Shown here one piece after another: positions 50,268 through 61,785 of a DNA stretch of 64,000 nt. Under the pieces are notes generated by a model that saw only the letters and a list, made by a program, of their open reading frames with translations, did no database searches and was not told the origin of the DNA. How positions within the stretch are numbered: position 1 is the first letter of the stretch; each line of letters opens with the position of its first letter. The position numbers were made by a program, and so were the translations under genes. Location: contig CM059621.1 in the NCBI GenBank assembly GCA_030435675.1, positions 8,990,001 through 9,054,000 on the forward strand, read 5' to 3'. The stretch is from Steinernema hermaphroditum (taxonomy: Eukaryota > Nematoda > Chromadorea > Rhabditida > Steinernematidae).

Positions 50268-51467
50268 GCGCTTTCTCCGCATAATAATAGTCGATTCTTC
50301 TCACCATCGTCTCTTTCATCTTCTGTGATCGCCCGTTCTTTCACGATTCTGATTCACTTACCACCCCTAGGTCCCCTAATATTAATCAATCTGGGTTGTG
50401 CCTTCCTTCGTTGTGTCCTACGTGTCCCGAACTGTGCCTACGGAAGTCTTTCAACCGCGCCTCGCGCCTCCACCGATTCTTCTCCAAGTCCTTCAGCAGA
50501 TATTTGCATATATGGTACCTTCTGTGATCAATCTCGTCGCCTTCTCACTTCCCCCTCGTGCCTTCAGAACTGTAAATGACCCATGTGATACACCATAGCT
50601 CTACTGTATATTTATTTCGATCGATTTTTGTATGTATAGTCATCGTAATTATTTTATCGACTTATACATAAACACAGAATTCTCTTAAGGATACGGTAGC
50701 CGATGGCCACAGGAGAATGTTACGTTATTTTTTTCGGTGGTCGCCGAAACAAAGCCGACCGGAGGACTCCCGTGTGACCCATTTGTTGCTTCCACGATTT
50801 AAACATCGAAAGTGACAAATTCCAAGACTCACTTCCGAGGCTTCGCGGTGGGAGTGCAACAAGAGGGCAGGTATAAGGTCCCCACGATAGTCCATAGAAG
50901 GATAACCTTGATCTACTTTGAAGTTGAAAGTCATAAAATGGAACTTTAAAAATAGGACACTTGGACGGCTCAGATCTGGGCAGTCCTGATGGATCCTGAG
51001 GGGTACGTCAAACTACCGTATTCGATATGCACTTTTATCAGCACTTCTCGAAGGGATCGATCTAGGGTTCCCTTTTGGAGTAGCATCTTCGAAGAATGGC
51101 CAAAAATAAAGCCCCTAGTTGCACTGATAAGGTGCCTCCTTGTGCCTCCAACGCATCTTCCGTTCCAAGTGCGGAGTACCTCTGGAGCATCACATTACAG
51201 CGCGCACTGTGCAGTCCGAAGAGTTTACTTTCGAAGGGAGACGGTGACGAAACGCGGCGGGTGGGAAACGAGGAAGGAACCGGGTTGCTCACGGCCTATC
51301 GCATCGATCACACAGTGGCCGCCGATATTAATCACCCGAAACTCCCGGGTTCCATTACCCACGGTCCGATTTCGCGCGAATTTGGCCGCCGCCGACAAAG
51401 AACGCCCCGACGTGAGTCAGTGTGACTGCGAAGAAGCGTCTGTGGAACGGTGCACGCCTCTGTCGCC
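50268..51467. other. PEB-1-like 3' flank and promoter of the next gene
   Basis: 1.2 kb, AT-rich at 50.6 kb where the 3' UTR probably ends, then mixed sequence. No coding exon recognised. Confidence 0.4.
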
Positions 51468-51940
51468 ATGGCGTTCGCTCTCCTCGTGGCCCTCTTCGTC
51501 GTCCTCTCGAGTCTCCTTCTGGCCTCTGGTGAGTCGTCTGCTCCCCGTGCCCCTCGAGCTCTTCCTTCCAGGCGCCCCTCTCGGCGACTCTGCCACCTCC
51601 TCCTCGAGCACCTCCCTTCTCTCGGCCAAGGTGAGCGTTTTAGGCCGTGTCTTGGAACGCCTCAACTGTCTATTCCTTTGTTTATGAAGCCAATCAGCTG
51701 AACGTCCGGAGGGCGTCGAAGCAGGCAGAGACAAAGACTTTTGTGAAACTGAGTGATAAAGGGGAGAACCGCATGACCTCCACCCCGTTTCAGGACTTCT
51801 GCGGGCGGTACGGTCTCGAGAGCGGCTGCCTCTGGAAGATGGCGGCCGGCCTCGGCGTACTCTTCATCTACGCCCTCTTCCTGCTCGCCTTCGTCTGCGG
51901 AGGATGCGCCGACCGCGGCTGGTGCGTGGTCATCAAGTGA
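51468..51940 (+). CDS. small membrane protein with signal peptide, 88 residues
   Basis: Exons 51468-51528, 51572-51630 and 51794-51940 (introns 43 and 163 bp). The N-terminus is a signal peptide (MAFALLVALFVVLSSLLLASG). A short Ser/Thr-rich stretch (SATSSSSTSLLSAK) foll​ows, then DFCGRYGLESGCLW and a transmembrane helix (AAGLGVLFIYALFLLAFVCG), ending CADRGWCVVIK. Four cysteines flank the helix. The poly(A) signal AATAAA is at 51991-51996. The family is not recognised; the plan fits a type I membrane peptide. Confidence 0.75.
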
Positions 51941-52104
51941 GGCCCACCGGGGCCCTCCAGGACGCGTGATCTCATGAAGTCGATCTGTTGAATAAAAGCT
52001 GTCCCTTCCTAAGACAAATACGCGTTCGGCGAGCAAACAACGCTGTTTTCGATTATTCTCCGTTGCGAAGGACGCCATTTGAATCACCCGCGATCGCCTT
52101 TCGT

Positions 52105-52570
52105 GGAGTTCGTGTGGATGACCGAGGCTGAGAAAGATTTCGAGCTGTTGGAAGAAGTTACCGTTACATCATACATACATAATGACCGTTCAAGCTTAAA
52201 ACAGCTTAAAACCTACAAAATAAGCCGTGAATATCTTTTGACCGACCAGAAAAAGATTAGAAGACTGGAAAAATGAAAAAAAACTGAACGTCGTGGCACG
52301 CGGCACAGGATTCTCCAATGTGGCTTTTTCAGATGAGAAGATTGTTATGATTTAAGCGATTCACAGCAAAATTTTCTTGGTTTTCGTCGAAAACGTTGTG
52401 AAAATGGACTCTATCAAGGCCTGGGAATTATTCTGAAGAAGAAGGCCTGGCGAAGATGCCAAGCCATCATGGACTCCCTGGCCTGGGAAGAAATTAATCT
52501 GAAATTAATCCCCCTGTGTGCCTCGGCTTAATTTTAAAAATACAAGGTGACACAAAAGTTCTGAAACGCT
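52105..52570 (+). pseudogene. mariner/Tc1 transposase fossil with one terminal repeat
   Basis: Degenerate frames contain VARGTGFSNVAFSDEKIV, the segment around the first-half catalytic Asp (SDEKI), with stops right after. An end-like sequence ACAAGGTGACACAAAAGTTC at about 52,541 looks like a terminal inverted repeat. A related fossil with ARGSRLSKIVFADETIF lies at 58360 onward. Confidence 0.6.
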
Positions 52571-52880
52571 GATTTCAATTGTTCATTTTTTGTCGTTTTA
52601 TGAATTGGTCGGGCCTTTTCGTTGTTATATTCCAATTCAGGAATTCAGGATTTTGCTTACTACCTCACTCTTACATTTTTTGCAACTTTAAAACCCGGTC
52701 TTGAAAACGGTTCTCTAAAATAAATTTTTCGGTCGCAGCGACCGTTTCGCGCGGAATTCTAAAAGTTGTTGTCATCTCAAAGCTCGTATCGTTCTTCAAA
52801 CACGTCCCCTGTGTCAGTGAACAACATTACGAAATTCCGTGGTCAACAAGAAAAGAAAACCAACTGTTGAAAAACTGTTT

Positions 52881-53371
52881 CACGATTTTTTTTTCACGAT
52901 TTTATTTCGCGAATCAAAGGCATTATGCCTTGCGCGACACCGAAAATAGACAAACAGAGGATGTCTGGAAGACGACTTCATCCCTGGCGCGGCGTAGATG
53001 TCGAACCGGTGGTTGGCGGAGAGCTTCATGGGGCTTCTGGGAATCGGCAAATCTTCGAATTCAGGAGCGGAACATCGTTTGCGGCACAGCGCACGCTTCT
53101 GTGCTCGAATCTGATGGTCCGTGGTCCGGGAGTTGCGTCTTCGATAGTGGTGGCGTCCTCAGTGCGTCGGCGACCTTCGGGATGACTTCTCGCGTGGCCG
53201 GATTCTTGACATCGGACATCTTGTTGTCAGCGGTGGTGGGACTACGGCTTCCGGGTGTCCCAATTCCCTCTGGAAGCCGGAACAGTCACAACTGCCACGG
53301 GGTTTGCCATCTGACTGACCAGACACTCAGAGAGCGACCGGAGGGACCGACCGCTCGCCACCGCGACACGA
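52881..53371 (-). repeat. SINE-like repeat R1, copy b
   Basis: Same family and orientation as copy a at 28507. Full length, with AATAAA and a CGTGAAAAAA-type tail on the minus strand and the CGTGTCGCGGTGG start at 53371. Confidence 0.8.
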
Positions 53372-53889
53372 GTCGAAAAACTGTTGAGAGTGGAAAATCG
53401 GGTGCTCAAAAAATTTAAAGAAAAAGGGAATCATACGGAATTCGGCACCCTTTTCCCAACAATGCACCCTCAATCTGAGCAGGACCGAGATAAATTTGTC
53501 GAAAGTGGTCAATCTGGCTTTATTCAGAGTAAAGTTCAATTCATGGTGCATAAAAGCCATTGAAAGATCAATAACAACTCAATTCATGGCGAAATGTGTA
53601 AAGATGCAGACTGCCGTGGCTGCTGGCCCACATTTTAGACGAGTAGTCTACAAAGATCACAGAATTTTCTCAGAATTCAAAAGTTTAAAAAAAGCGGGAC
53701 CACCGCCAATACGTGAAAAAGGACTCTTAGAAGACTGTGCAAGTGGAAAGCAGCCATTTTCTTAGTTCTGTGATAATTTTGAAAAAAATTTATGAAACTG
53801 GATGCTGGTGCAAGACTGGACACCTGCCCTTATTTACTTTACTTACTTTATTTCGTGAATCACAGGCATTTTAGGTCTTTCATTTGTGT

Positions 53890-54477
53890 CCCCAGCGATC
53901 GGTCGGGTCGTCCACTCGCTCTCTCTCTCTGAGGTTGTCTGGGCCGAATGAGTTGAGTGAGCGGTCGTTCTCGGCCGTCGTTGTTGGTGTAATGATCGCC
54001 CTGGCTCCCAGAAGGCCTGGAACACCAGGGAGCCGTAGTTCCGCCGTCTTGCCAAGAAGCTAGTCACTGCCGCCCGACTCCACCCGCGTCGCCAGAGAAG
54101 TCGAAGTCTCGCTGAAAGTCCGCGCAGCCAGTCTGATGGTTCCCGGTTCGTCCGTTGTGCTCCACCGACGCGTTTCATCCGGATGCCGTTCTTCGCGTGT
54201 CTCCTGCGGAAACTGCTGAAGAAGCTCTTCAACTCCGACGTCCGCGCCGCCACCTGAGTTGAAGACAGATGCACTGTACTCCACCGTCACCGGAATCAGC
54301 TCTTCGCATCTCTGATCCCCGCGCACACTGATGGGATCGCCGTGTTCTACTCTGATGTGCCGAAGTCAGAAGAAGACCGGCGACTACGGAGTGACAATGT
54401 GTTTCTTGTGCATATATATGACGTCTCGCAAGGCGTAAGCCTTAGATACGAGAAATAAACTCGTAAACTCGTAAACA
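53890..54477 (+). repeat. repeat family R2, copy A (empty-site copy)
   Basis: It ends in GATACGAGAAATAAACTCGT plus a second CTCGTAAAC unit, the same style of 3' tail as R1. It is nearly identical, in inverse orientation, to 56808-57590. Its antisense strand carries an open frame (MRGDQRCEELIPVTVEYSAS...) conserved between the copies. GTGCATATATATGACG near 54409-54424 is the uninterrupted version of the site where copy B carries a MITE. Confidence 0.8.
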
Positions 54478-54945
54478 GGCATTTAACCTTGCACGACACC
54501 GATAATAGACAGACAGAGGATATCACGGGCAGCCGGCTTCATCCCTTGCGTGGCGTAGATGACGAACTGGTTGGTGGCGGCGCACTTCACGGGGCATGCT
54601 GTAATGGTCGAACTCCAGAAACATGGACGGCACATCGTCTTCGCGGGCGTTTGGAGCATAGCGGACGCTTCTGAGCTCTGCTTCGGAGAGATGAGTCCGC
54701 GGTGCAGGAGTTGCGTCTTCACAGGTCTGGTCTTGGTGTCCTCAGAGCGTCGGCGACGTTCAGGACGACTTCTCGCGCAGTCGGGTGCTTGGACATCTTG
54801 TTTGTCAGCGGTGGTGGGACTACGGCTTCCGGGTGTCCCAATTCCCTCTGGAAGCCGGAAGACTCACAGATGCCACAGGGTTTGCTGTCTGACCGATCAG
54901 ACGCTCAGAGAACGACCGAGGGACCGACCGCTCGCCACCGCGACA
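54478..54945 (-). repeat. SINE-like repeat R1, copy c
   Basis: Abuts the tail of R2 copy A, tail to tail. Same GTCTATTATCGGTGTCGTGC 3' region and same 5' start as the other R1 copies, with about 10% divergence by eye. Confidence 0.75.
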
Positions 54946-55641
54946 GGAAAGAGACACCTGCCCATGGAGCCAAATCAGCAGTGGACTCCTGGCGACAGCG
55001 GATCCCAGACTTTTAAAACAAGGAAGATTGACCCTCAAACAGACCCGATTTTAATCCCATGGATTTTGCGGTGTGAATCATCTTGGAGCCTGCCGAGTTC
55101 GCCATGCAACAGTCGACTCGCCGTAAACCGCTCTCCGGAAGGCATGGGACGAAATATCAATTCGTACGAGCAACTACGGTCCACTTCTCGGGCAGAAGCC
55201 GGATGTCGCGTTTAAAGAAAATCCGGGGTTTTGAGTCAGAAAATGTTTTGGTCCCATTTTCGACCTCTTTACCTTATTCTCACTGGTCTCCTCTGATGTC
55301 TCTATTTACGGATGAGTACAGATAGATAAGCAGCAAAAAAGGAATTTCTCAGATGAACATGGGAAGCCATTCTGGGGGTCAACTTGAAAATGTCAGGTTT
55401 CAGGCAACATTCCTGAAATGTGATTGTTTAAACATTTGGTCTCTATTTCTATGAAGTAGAAAAGACCTCGTGGAGTCGCTATGTGGGTTTAGTAGCTGTG
55501 AGTGCTAGCTACCTCTTGCATGCCCTCATAGCCTGTTATACAGTACTGTAACACTTAACCTATTGAAAACATTGGAGTTAAGAGAACATGGTGATACGAC
55601 AAGACCATCTTTTTTAAGTTTGCTCATGTTGTGATGTATGA

Positions 55642-55737
55642 CCAACACAAATATAGGTGCGCTCATTAGGTTAGAACCAGTAATATACATGATTTAAAGC
55701 AATCCTAACCTAATGAGCGCACCTATATTTGTATTGG
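55642..55737. mobile_element. hairpin MITE with 33-bp terminal repeats
   Basis: Arms 55642-55674 and 55705-55737 are inverse complements with one mismatch (CCAA(C/T)ACAAATATAGG...). The spacer is 30 bp. No coding potential. Confidence 0.8.
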
Positions 55738-55756
55738 TCTTCATCTTCACCGGTCG

Positions 55757-56212
55757 TAGACGGTGCCCGGTGAAGTGCGCCGTCTACGACCGGTTCGACA
55801 TCTACGCCGCTCCAGGGAAGTCGTCTGCCAGACATCCTCTGTTTGTCTATTTTCGGTGTCGCGCAAGGAATAATGCCTTTGATTCGTGAAATAAAGTCGT
55901 AAAGTCATAGATCACAACATTAGCAAACTTAAAAAAGAGGGAATTGGGACACCCGGAAGCCGTAGTCCCACCACCGCTGACAACAAGATGTCCGATGCCA
56001 ACCACCCGACTGCGTGAGAAGTCATCCGAAATTTTGCCGATTCCCAGATGCCCCACGAAGCGCGCCGTCTACGACCGGTTCGACATCACCGCCACGCCAG
56101 GGATGAAGCCGGCTACAATAAGACATTCCTTGTTTGTCTATTATTCGGTGTCGTGCAAGGCGTAAGCTTTTGATTCACGAAATAAACTCGTGTAAACTCG
56201 TGTAAAGCAGTC
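55757..56212 (+). repeat. two 5'-truncated R1 copies in tandem
   Basis: 55757-55910 and 55937-56212 both end in (C)GAAATAAA with GTCGTAAAG or CTCGTGTAAA tails. Each starts at a different internal point, as expected from incomplete reverse transcription. Confidence 0.75.
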
Positions 56213-56807
56213 ACCATCCATTACACAAGTAATACCATAGGAAGACCGGACATCACTTCGCACTTCGCGATTTCGAGGTGCCAAAAAATGCCCGATTAGG
56301 ACAGAATAGACCTTCAACACCAAGAGGAACGCAATTGACAAGTCGCCAATCATAGTACAGAGTGAGAGTTAACTTAACTCAAGAACACGCCCATCGATTA
56401 TGACCTAGAAGTAAATATTGCGAAAATAAACAATGTTTACCATTTGTAACATTTTCAATGCAGCAACCCAACAATTTTTGTTGCTCTTTCTTATGATATA
56501 TGTTGTTTGTTTTACTTCGTTCACCTCTTCGAGATATGATCGATTTTCGGCGTTACTGAACTTTTGTGTAACCCATGTTTTCAGCCCTGTGTCCATGTTA
56601 GAGGTGGCCACCTAGAGCGATATTCGGGCCTTTTGAAGGTAATTTGGCGTGATGAGTAATGTAGTGTAGTTTGTTTCCCGATTTCCATGCGTTTTCTTGC
56701 ATAAAAGTACCATTTTTCGTTTCACAGAACTTTCTGAACACCCTATACGGGCCTCAGCGAAATATATAAACCATGTTTTCGATCATGTCTGCACAAGCGC
56801 GAACGTA

Positions 56808-57590
56808 CGAGTTTATTTCTCGTATCTAAGGCTTACGCTTTGCGAGACGTCATATACAGGGAGATCCATAAATACTGTCACGCGTAAGCCACTCATAAAA
56901 CCACTCACAACTTTTCAGAGAACGCACAAACTTGTTCACTTGTTGTAACTTGTTCAGAATTTCATGCTCTTTCGAATGGTATAAAAAACGGGTTGTCAGT
57001 CGTGGGAAGAGTTGGCGTTGTTTTTATGCGTGACACTATTTATGGATCACCCTGTATATGCACAAGAAACACATTGTCACTCCGTAGTCGCCGGTCTTCT
57101 TCTGGCTTCGGCACATCAGAGTAGAACACGGCGATCCCATCAGTGTGCGCGGGGATCAGAGATGCGAAGAGCTGATTCCGGTGACGGTGGAGTACAGTGC
57201 ATCTGTCTTCAACTCGGGTGGCGGCGCGGACGTCGGAGTTGAAGAGCTTCTTCGGCAGTTTCCGCGGGAGACACGGGTGAAGAACGGCATCCGGATGAAA
57301 CGCGTCGGTGGAGCACAACGGACGAACCGGGAACCATCAGACTGGCTGCGCGGACTTTCAGCGAGACTTCGACTTCTCTGGCGACGCGGGTGGAGTCGGG
57401 CGGCAGTGACTAGCTTCTTTGCAAGACGGTGGAACTACGGCACCCTGGTGTTCCAGGCCTTCTGGGAGCCAGGGCGATCATTGCACCAACAACGACGGCC
57501 GAGAACGACAGCTCACTCAACTCATTCGGCTCAGACAACCTCAGAGAGAGAGAGCGAGTGGACGACCCGACTGGGGATACAAAATGGACA
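56808..57590 (-). repeat. repeat family R2, copy B, interrupted by a MITE
   Basis: Inverse copy of 53890-54477. The 198-bp MITE at 56857-57054 is inserted near its 3' end. The conserved frame MRGDQRCEELIPVTVEYSAS runs on the plus strand from 57145. Confidence 0.8.
56855..57056. mobile_element. mariner-type MITE with TA target duplication
   Basis: Ends CAGGG(A/T)GATCCATAAATA are perfect-to-near-perfect inverted repeats of about 30 bp, bounded by TA on both sides. The interior (about 140 bp) is non-coding. The same end sequence occurs singly at 57933 and, split by another insertion, around 61770 and 63673. Confidence 0.9.
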
Positions 57591-57932
57591 CCCGCAAGCG
57601 CGAATCTAAACAAAAACTAGAATTCTGCCCCCGAGTCGTGGCCGCCTGGGATGCACTGCGAACTCGCTGACTAGGTTGCCCTCACCTCTCTCGTTTCCCA
57701 ACCGGCCTCGCATTTGGATATAGTGAAGTTCAAAAACCTTGTGCCCTTTTCGTTGGAAGCTGATTCGGGAAAATGCTACTCGTCCGCGAGGAAAACGCCA
57801 ATTTCTGTGAATCGCCGCTCATTCGACGCAAAATTTACTAAGGAAGATGAGTATACTTGCACTTTTCTAAAAAAACGCAAGAAACCATTGAAAAGAACGA
57901 CGAAGACTACAGACAGTTCACCAATTTCACTA

Positions 57933-58830
57933 TACAGGGTGATCCATAAATACTGTTGCACGTTCAAAGATTATGATTTTTTGATGGCTCTTTTCTTCTT
58001 TTTTGTGATATTGGTGTTTCTCGCTCTATTGGGATTCCATGTTGCTATTTGCTCGGAGATTTTTTTTATTTTCCAGAAGAAACATGATATTAATTGAAGA
58101 CCGTTTTGGTATCATCACGACGCATAAATGGGGTTCGCTGATTTCTAAGACCTCAATCGAGCTCAAACTCTATCGAATGCAAGTCTAACGGATCATCAAA
58201 CACTTCCAGGGGACAGGAGGGGCCAAGGGCCATCAGCGAAGCTGAAGAAGACGAAAGGCAAAAACACCCAAGGTTTGGAAACTGACCAAGTTCGGATCCG
58301 GAAGCCAATCCGGACAACAGCCTAGGAGAATTAGCCAGGGATTCTAAAGTCTCTTGCGAAACGATGCATAGACTCGTCAGAGATGATCTACGACCGTTTT
58401 TAAACACAATCCGCGAAAAAACAGCTTCTTATGGGCCAAACAAGGCCTCAACTCTCAAAAAACATGTGAAAATGACGGAGCTTGCGCGCGGTTCCAGATT
58501 GAGCAAAATTGTCTTCGCCGATGAAACGATTTTTGCCGTGAAACCCCGCTGATAGCGAGAGAATCGCCGCAAGCTGTTGTAGAAAGGTCACTTGCACACT
58601 GTGACAGTGGAAAAACTCCATTTCTCCAAAAAGTGCGATGGTTTGGGCAGGAATTTCCGGGATAGGCTAAACCGGGCTCATTTTCTCCCTAAAAGGCGCT
58701 GGGGTCTACATGGAAACTTCTCCAGAGCTGATTGTTGTAGATGTCGTGATTCCCTAGACACAGAAGAATACAATAAACTTTGGATAACAGCTCCAGCACG
58801 ACAGGGCCCCATTCTACAGCGCTAAGAATA
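57933..58830 (+). pseudogene. mariner/Tc1 transposase fossil with left terminal repeat
   Basis: TACAGGGTGATCCATAAATA at 57933 matches the MITE ends. Inside, degenerate frames contain MHRLVRDDLRPFLNTIREK, ARGSRLSKIVFADETIF, then a frameshifted MVWAGISGIG-like and HDRAPFYSA-like sequence around the second catalytic Asp. There are several stops and shifts, so it is inactive. No right end was seen. Confidence 0.7.
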
Positions 58831-58998
58831 AAGCCGCGTTCACGAACCCCGACGCGACTCGATCACAGCCGATCGTTGTTCACGAACGCGCCGACGGTCG
58901 ACCGGTCGTCGTGTCGCGATTGGCGTGTTCGTGAACACCCATTCACGAGTGTCACCCGCCGACGGTCGGCCGACGATCGGCCCAAACCCTATCACGAG
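58826..58998. repeat. GTTCACGAA/TTCGTGAAC palindromic cluster
   Basis: Repeated GTTCACGAAC words in both orientations and nested CGACGGTCG/CGACCGTCG-type palindromes suggest a small inverted-repeat element inserted behind the mariner fossil. Confidence 0.4.
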
Positions 58999-59018
58999 CC
59001 GAAACCCATCCACACCCA

Positions 59019-59102
59019 ATAACTACGGTATCTCGTTATTTTTCTTTTTTCTCTGACAATGGGATTTCAAAAAGGAAAAATAATGAGATACCGTAATTAT
59101 TG
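59019..59102. mobile_element. hairpin MITE with 32-bp arms
   Basis: AATAACTACGGTATCTCGTT at 59019 and its inverse complement ending at 59102 flank a 20-bp spacer; few mismatches. The arm includes the TACGGTA word. Confidence 0.65.
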
Positions 59103-59495
59103 ATCTTTCAGGGATGGCCACATCGGGAATGTTGGTTTCTTCGGCAAAGCCTTCCAGAAAGCCGTTTAAGTTTAGGAACAGCAGCTTTTGGAGATTATCG
59201 GCTTTGGAGAATCTGCGCCACTTCCATTCCGAAATGGTAATTGCGTCGGTGTCCCAGGTCATCGAGTTGCTTGTTCGAGGCTTAAACGAGATTCATGATG
59301 GCCTGCGAGGTGAGATCCACCTCGTTTTTCTTGCGCTTGCGCTTCTGCACTGGCTGCGATGGGGACTCTTCGCGATCGATCCAAATGTCTGCGGAACTGA
59401 CGCCCATCTAATTGTCGGATTCGTATCCGTCGTCTATAAATATAGAACAAAATTATATCGGTAGAAATACAGATGTAATGAATGTATTGGTCTCA

Positions 59496-59990
59496 CGCGT
59501 GTCGCGGTGGCGAGCGGTCGGTCCCTCCGGTCGCTCTCTGAGTGTCTGGTCAGTCAGATGGCAAACCCCGTGGCAGTTGTGACTGTTCCGGCTCCCAGAG
59601 GGAATTGGGACATCCGGAAGCCGTAGTCCCACCACCGCTGACAAACAAGATGTCCGACGCCAGGAATCCGGCTGCGTGAGAAGTCATCCCGAAGGTCGCC
59701 GACGCTCTGAGGACGCCATCACCATCGAAGACGCAACTCCCGGACCACGGACCATGAGATTCGAGCACAGAAGCGTGCGCTGTGTCGCAAACGATGTTCC
59801 GCTCCTGAATTCGAAGATTTGCCGATTCCCAGAAGCCCCATGAAGCGTTCCGCCACTCACCGGTCCGATATGAACGCCACGCCAGGAATGAAGCCGTCTG
59901 CCTGACATACCTCTGTTTGTCTATTTTTGGTGTCGTGCAAGGCGAAATGCCTTTGATTCACGAAATAAAGTCGTGTAAAGTCGTCGAACT
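59496..59990 (+). repeat. SINE-like repeat R1, copy f, full length
   Basis: Starts GTGTCGCGGTGGCGAGCGG and ends GATTCACGAAATAAAGTCGTG plus a TAAAGTCGT tail. Confidence 0.8.
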
Positions 59991-60463
59991 TTTCCCCACA
60001 TACAGGATATTAAATCGAAATCCAGCAGGTGAATCGGTAGCAAATTCTCTGCTGAGCATTTTGCGGAGCGATTCCATTGCTAATTGAAAAAGTTTATCCA
60101 TTTCTACGGTTTGGCTTTCATGTACTTTCATGGAAAGTTCAGAAATTTGTTAAATTTCCATCGTTCAGATCTTCAGATTAAGATCTGGCTAAATCGGTGT
60201 CCTAACGTGTGACATTTACTGTACCAATTCATTATCCCGCTACGGCTGCCCTGCGTTGGTGTACCAATTCGGTATGAACGTACGAGGAACACCATTATAT
60301 CGTTCGAAATTCGAACGATATAACTATCTTCTCACTAGCCTGGGTACGCTGCGCGACAGGTTAACATCGATCGAAGTTGTGAAAAAGTGAAAAGCAACTG
60401 CGCAACAGGTTGGCGCTCGCTTCGCTTGCTCGCTCGTCCGTAACTTGCCCCCTCCCATGCCAC

Positions 60464-61531
60464 GGTATATGGACAATAGATCCCCGGGACAATAGATCCC
60501 CGGGACAATAGATCCCCGGGACAATAGATCCCCGGGACAATAGATCCCCGGGACAATAGATCCCCGGGACAATAGATCCCCGGGACAATAGATCCCCGGG
60601 ACAATAGATCCCCGGGACAATAGATCCCCGGGACAATAGATCCCCGGGACAATAGATCCCCGGGACAATAGATCCCCGGGACAATAGATCCCCGGGACTA
60701 TAGATAGTTCACAATAGATCCCCGGGACTATAGATAGTTCACAATAGATCCCCGGGACTATAGATAGTTCACAATAGATCCCCGGGACAATAGATCCCCG
60801 GGACTATAGATCCCCAGGAAGAACAGATCCTTCGCCTGTCTATTAGGCTTATCCTACAACGAATTGCAAAACCGTCACTCTCAGATTTTGTATTTTTTTC
60901 AGACGAATTACTCAGCTGAAGAGGCTATTATACCCGACAGTGAAGGCAACCAAGTTGATCCAGAATCTGTCACTGGAACGCCTTCACCTGTGGAATGTGG
61001 TAGAAGCGAGCGAAATAATGGTTTCATGAAAAAAGAGCACACTTTTTTCATGAACACAGATAGATATTTGAAATGGAGTTTCAGACCACGCTCTCCCCGG
61101 ATTTTGCAAACAGACAGCTGCGGGCGAGCGAAGCGAGACCCGTATTCATTTTTGTGAATGGCTTAACATCCAGGCCTGGCTTAGGCTCCGGATTAGGACT
61201 ATGCCTATTGATTTAATGCGAGCCCGAAGGGAGAGCTCTGTAGTCTTAACAGCTTCGCTGATATCCGAGTACTTCCAACTAAAACCATCATTAGAACGGT
61301 CACATAAACTGAAAATGAAAAAAGTGTGCGCTTATTTTGTTAATATCGTTGTTAACCAATTAATTATTTTGCAAATGCCTGACTTTTTTTAACTGGAAAA
61401 CACACACAAAAGTAACCCTGCTGAAAAGCGGAAACGCGCGATCTTCATTCTGTTTTTTTCCTGGGATCTGTTTTTTTCCTGGGATCTGTTGTCCCGGGAT
61501 CTATTGTCCCGGGATCTATTGTCCCACAATC
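60464..61531. mobile_element. foldback-type MULE derivative E2 with 9-bp target duplication
   Basis: It is flanked by the perfect 9-bp direct repeat CCATGCCAC (60455-60463 and 61532-61540), the size made by Mutator-family transposases. The left end is a long tandem array of ACAATAGATCCCCGGG; the right end is a short inverted array with CCCGGGATCTATTGT and CCTGGGATCTGTT units, closing CCCACAATC. The interior includes a coding-like segment after a TTTTTTTCAG acceptor (about 60902-61030) and a module shared with E1 (61118-61275). Confidence 0.88.
60473..60820. repeat. minisatellite, 16-bp unit ACAATAGATCCCCGGG
   Basis: Fourteen exact 16-bp units fill 60473-60696. Three (ACTATAGATAGTTC + 16-bp unit) compound repeats and three variant units follow to about 60820. 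Every unit contains the palindrome CCCGGG. It forms the left terminal array of element E2. Confidence 0.97.
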
Positions 61532-61785
61532 CCATGCCACACAGGCGAATCGCGGCGAGACCCCCAGCATCACTTTCGCAATCCACCGAATCTCTCCACC
61601 GAAAATCGCACCAAAATTTAATCCATTGATTTCTCGAAAACGAACTCGAAATTCAAAAATCCGCCACGACTACCCTGTGCGGAATTTATTCAGCTTTCTT
61701 TTGATACCATATAAGGGGGAGCACAGGATTTGGTTTGTTCTTCAAAAATATATGACTGTTTCTTTTCGTAACAGTATTTATGGGC

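Noticed and set aside
54060..57609. Treating the MRGDQRCEEL frames as host genes
   Set aside because: Both copies lie within a dispersed repeat (R2) and are antisense to its retrotransposed tail.
60324..60684. Repetitive open frames (SRGSIVPGIYCPGDLL repeats)
   Set aside because: Translation of the 16-bp minisatellite in several frames.
60473..60820. Regular 16-bp array resembling a CRISPR-like repeat
   Set aside because: Units are contiguous without unique spacers, the genome is eukaryotic, and the array is a transposon end.
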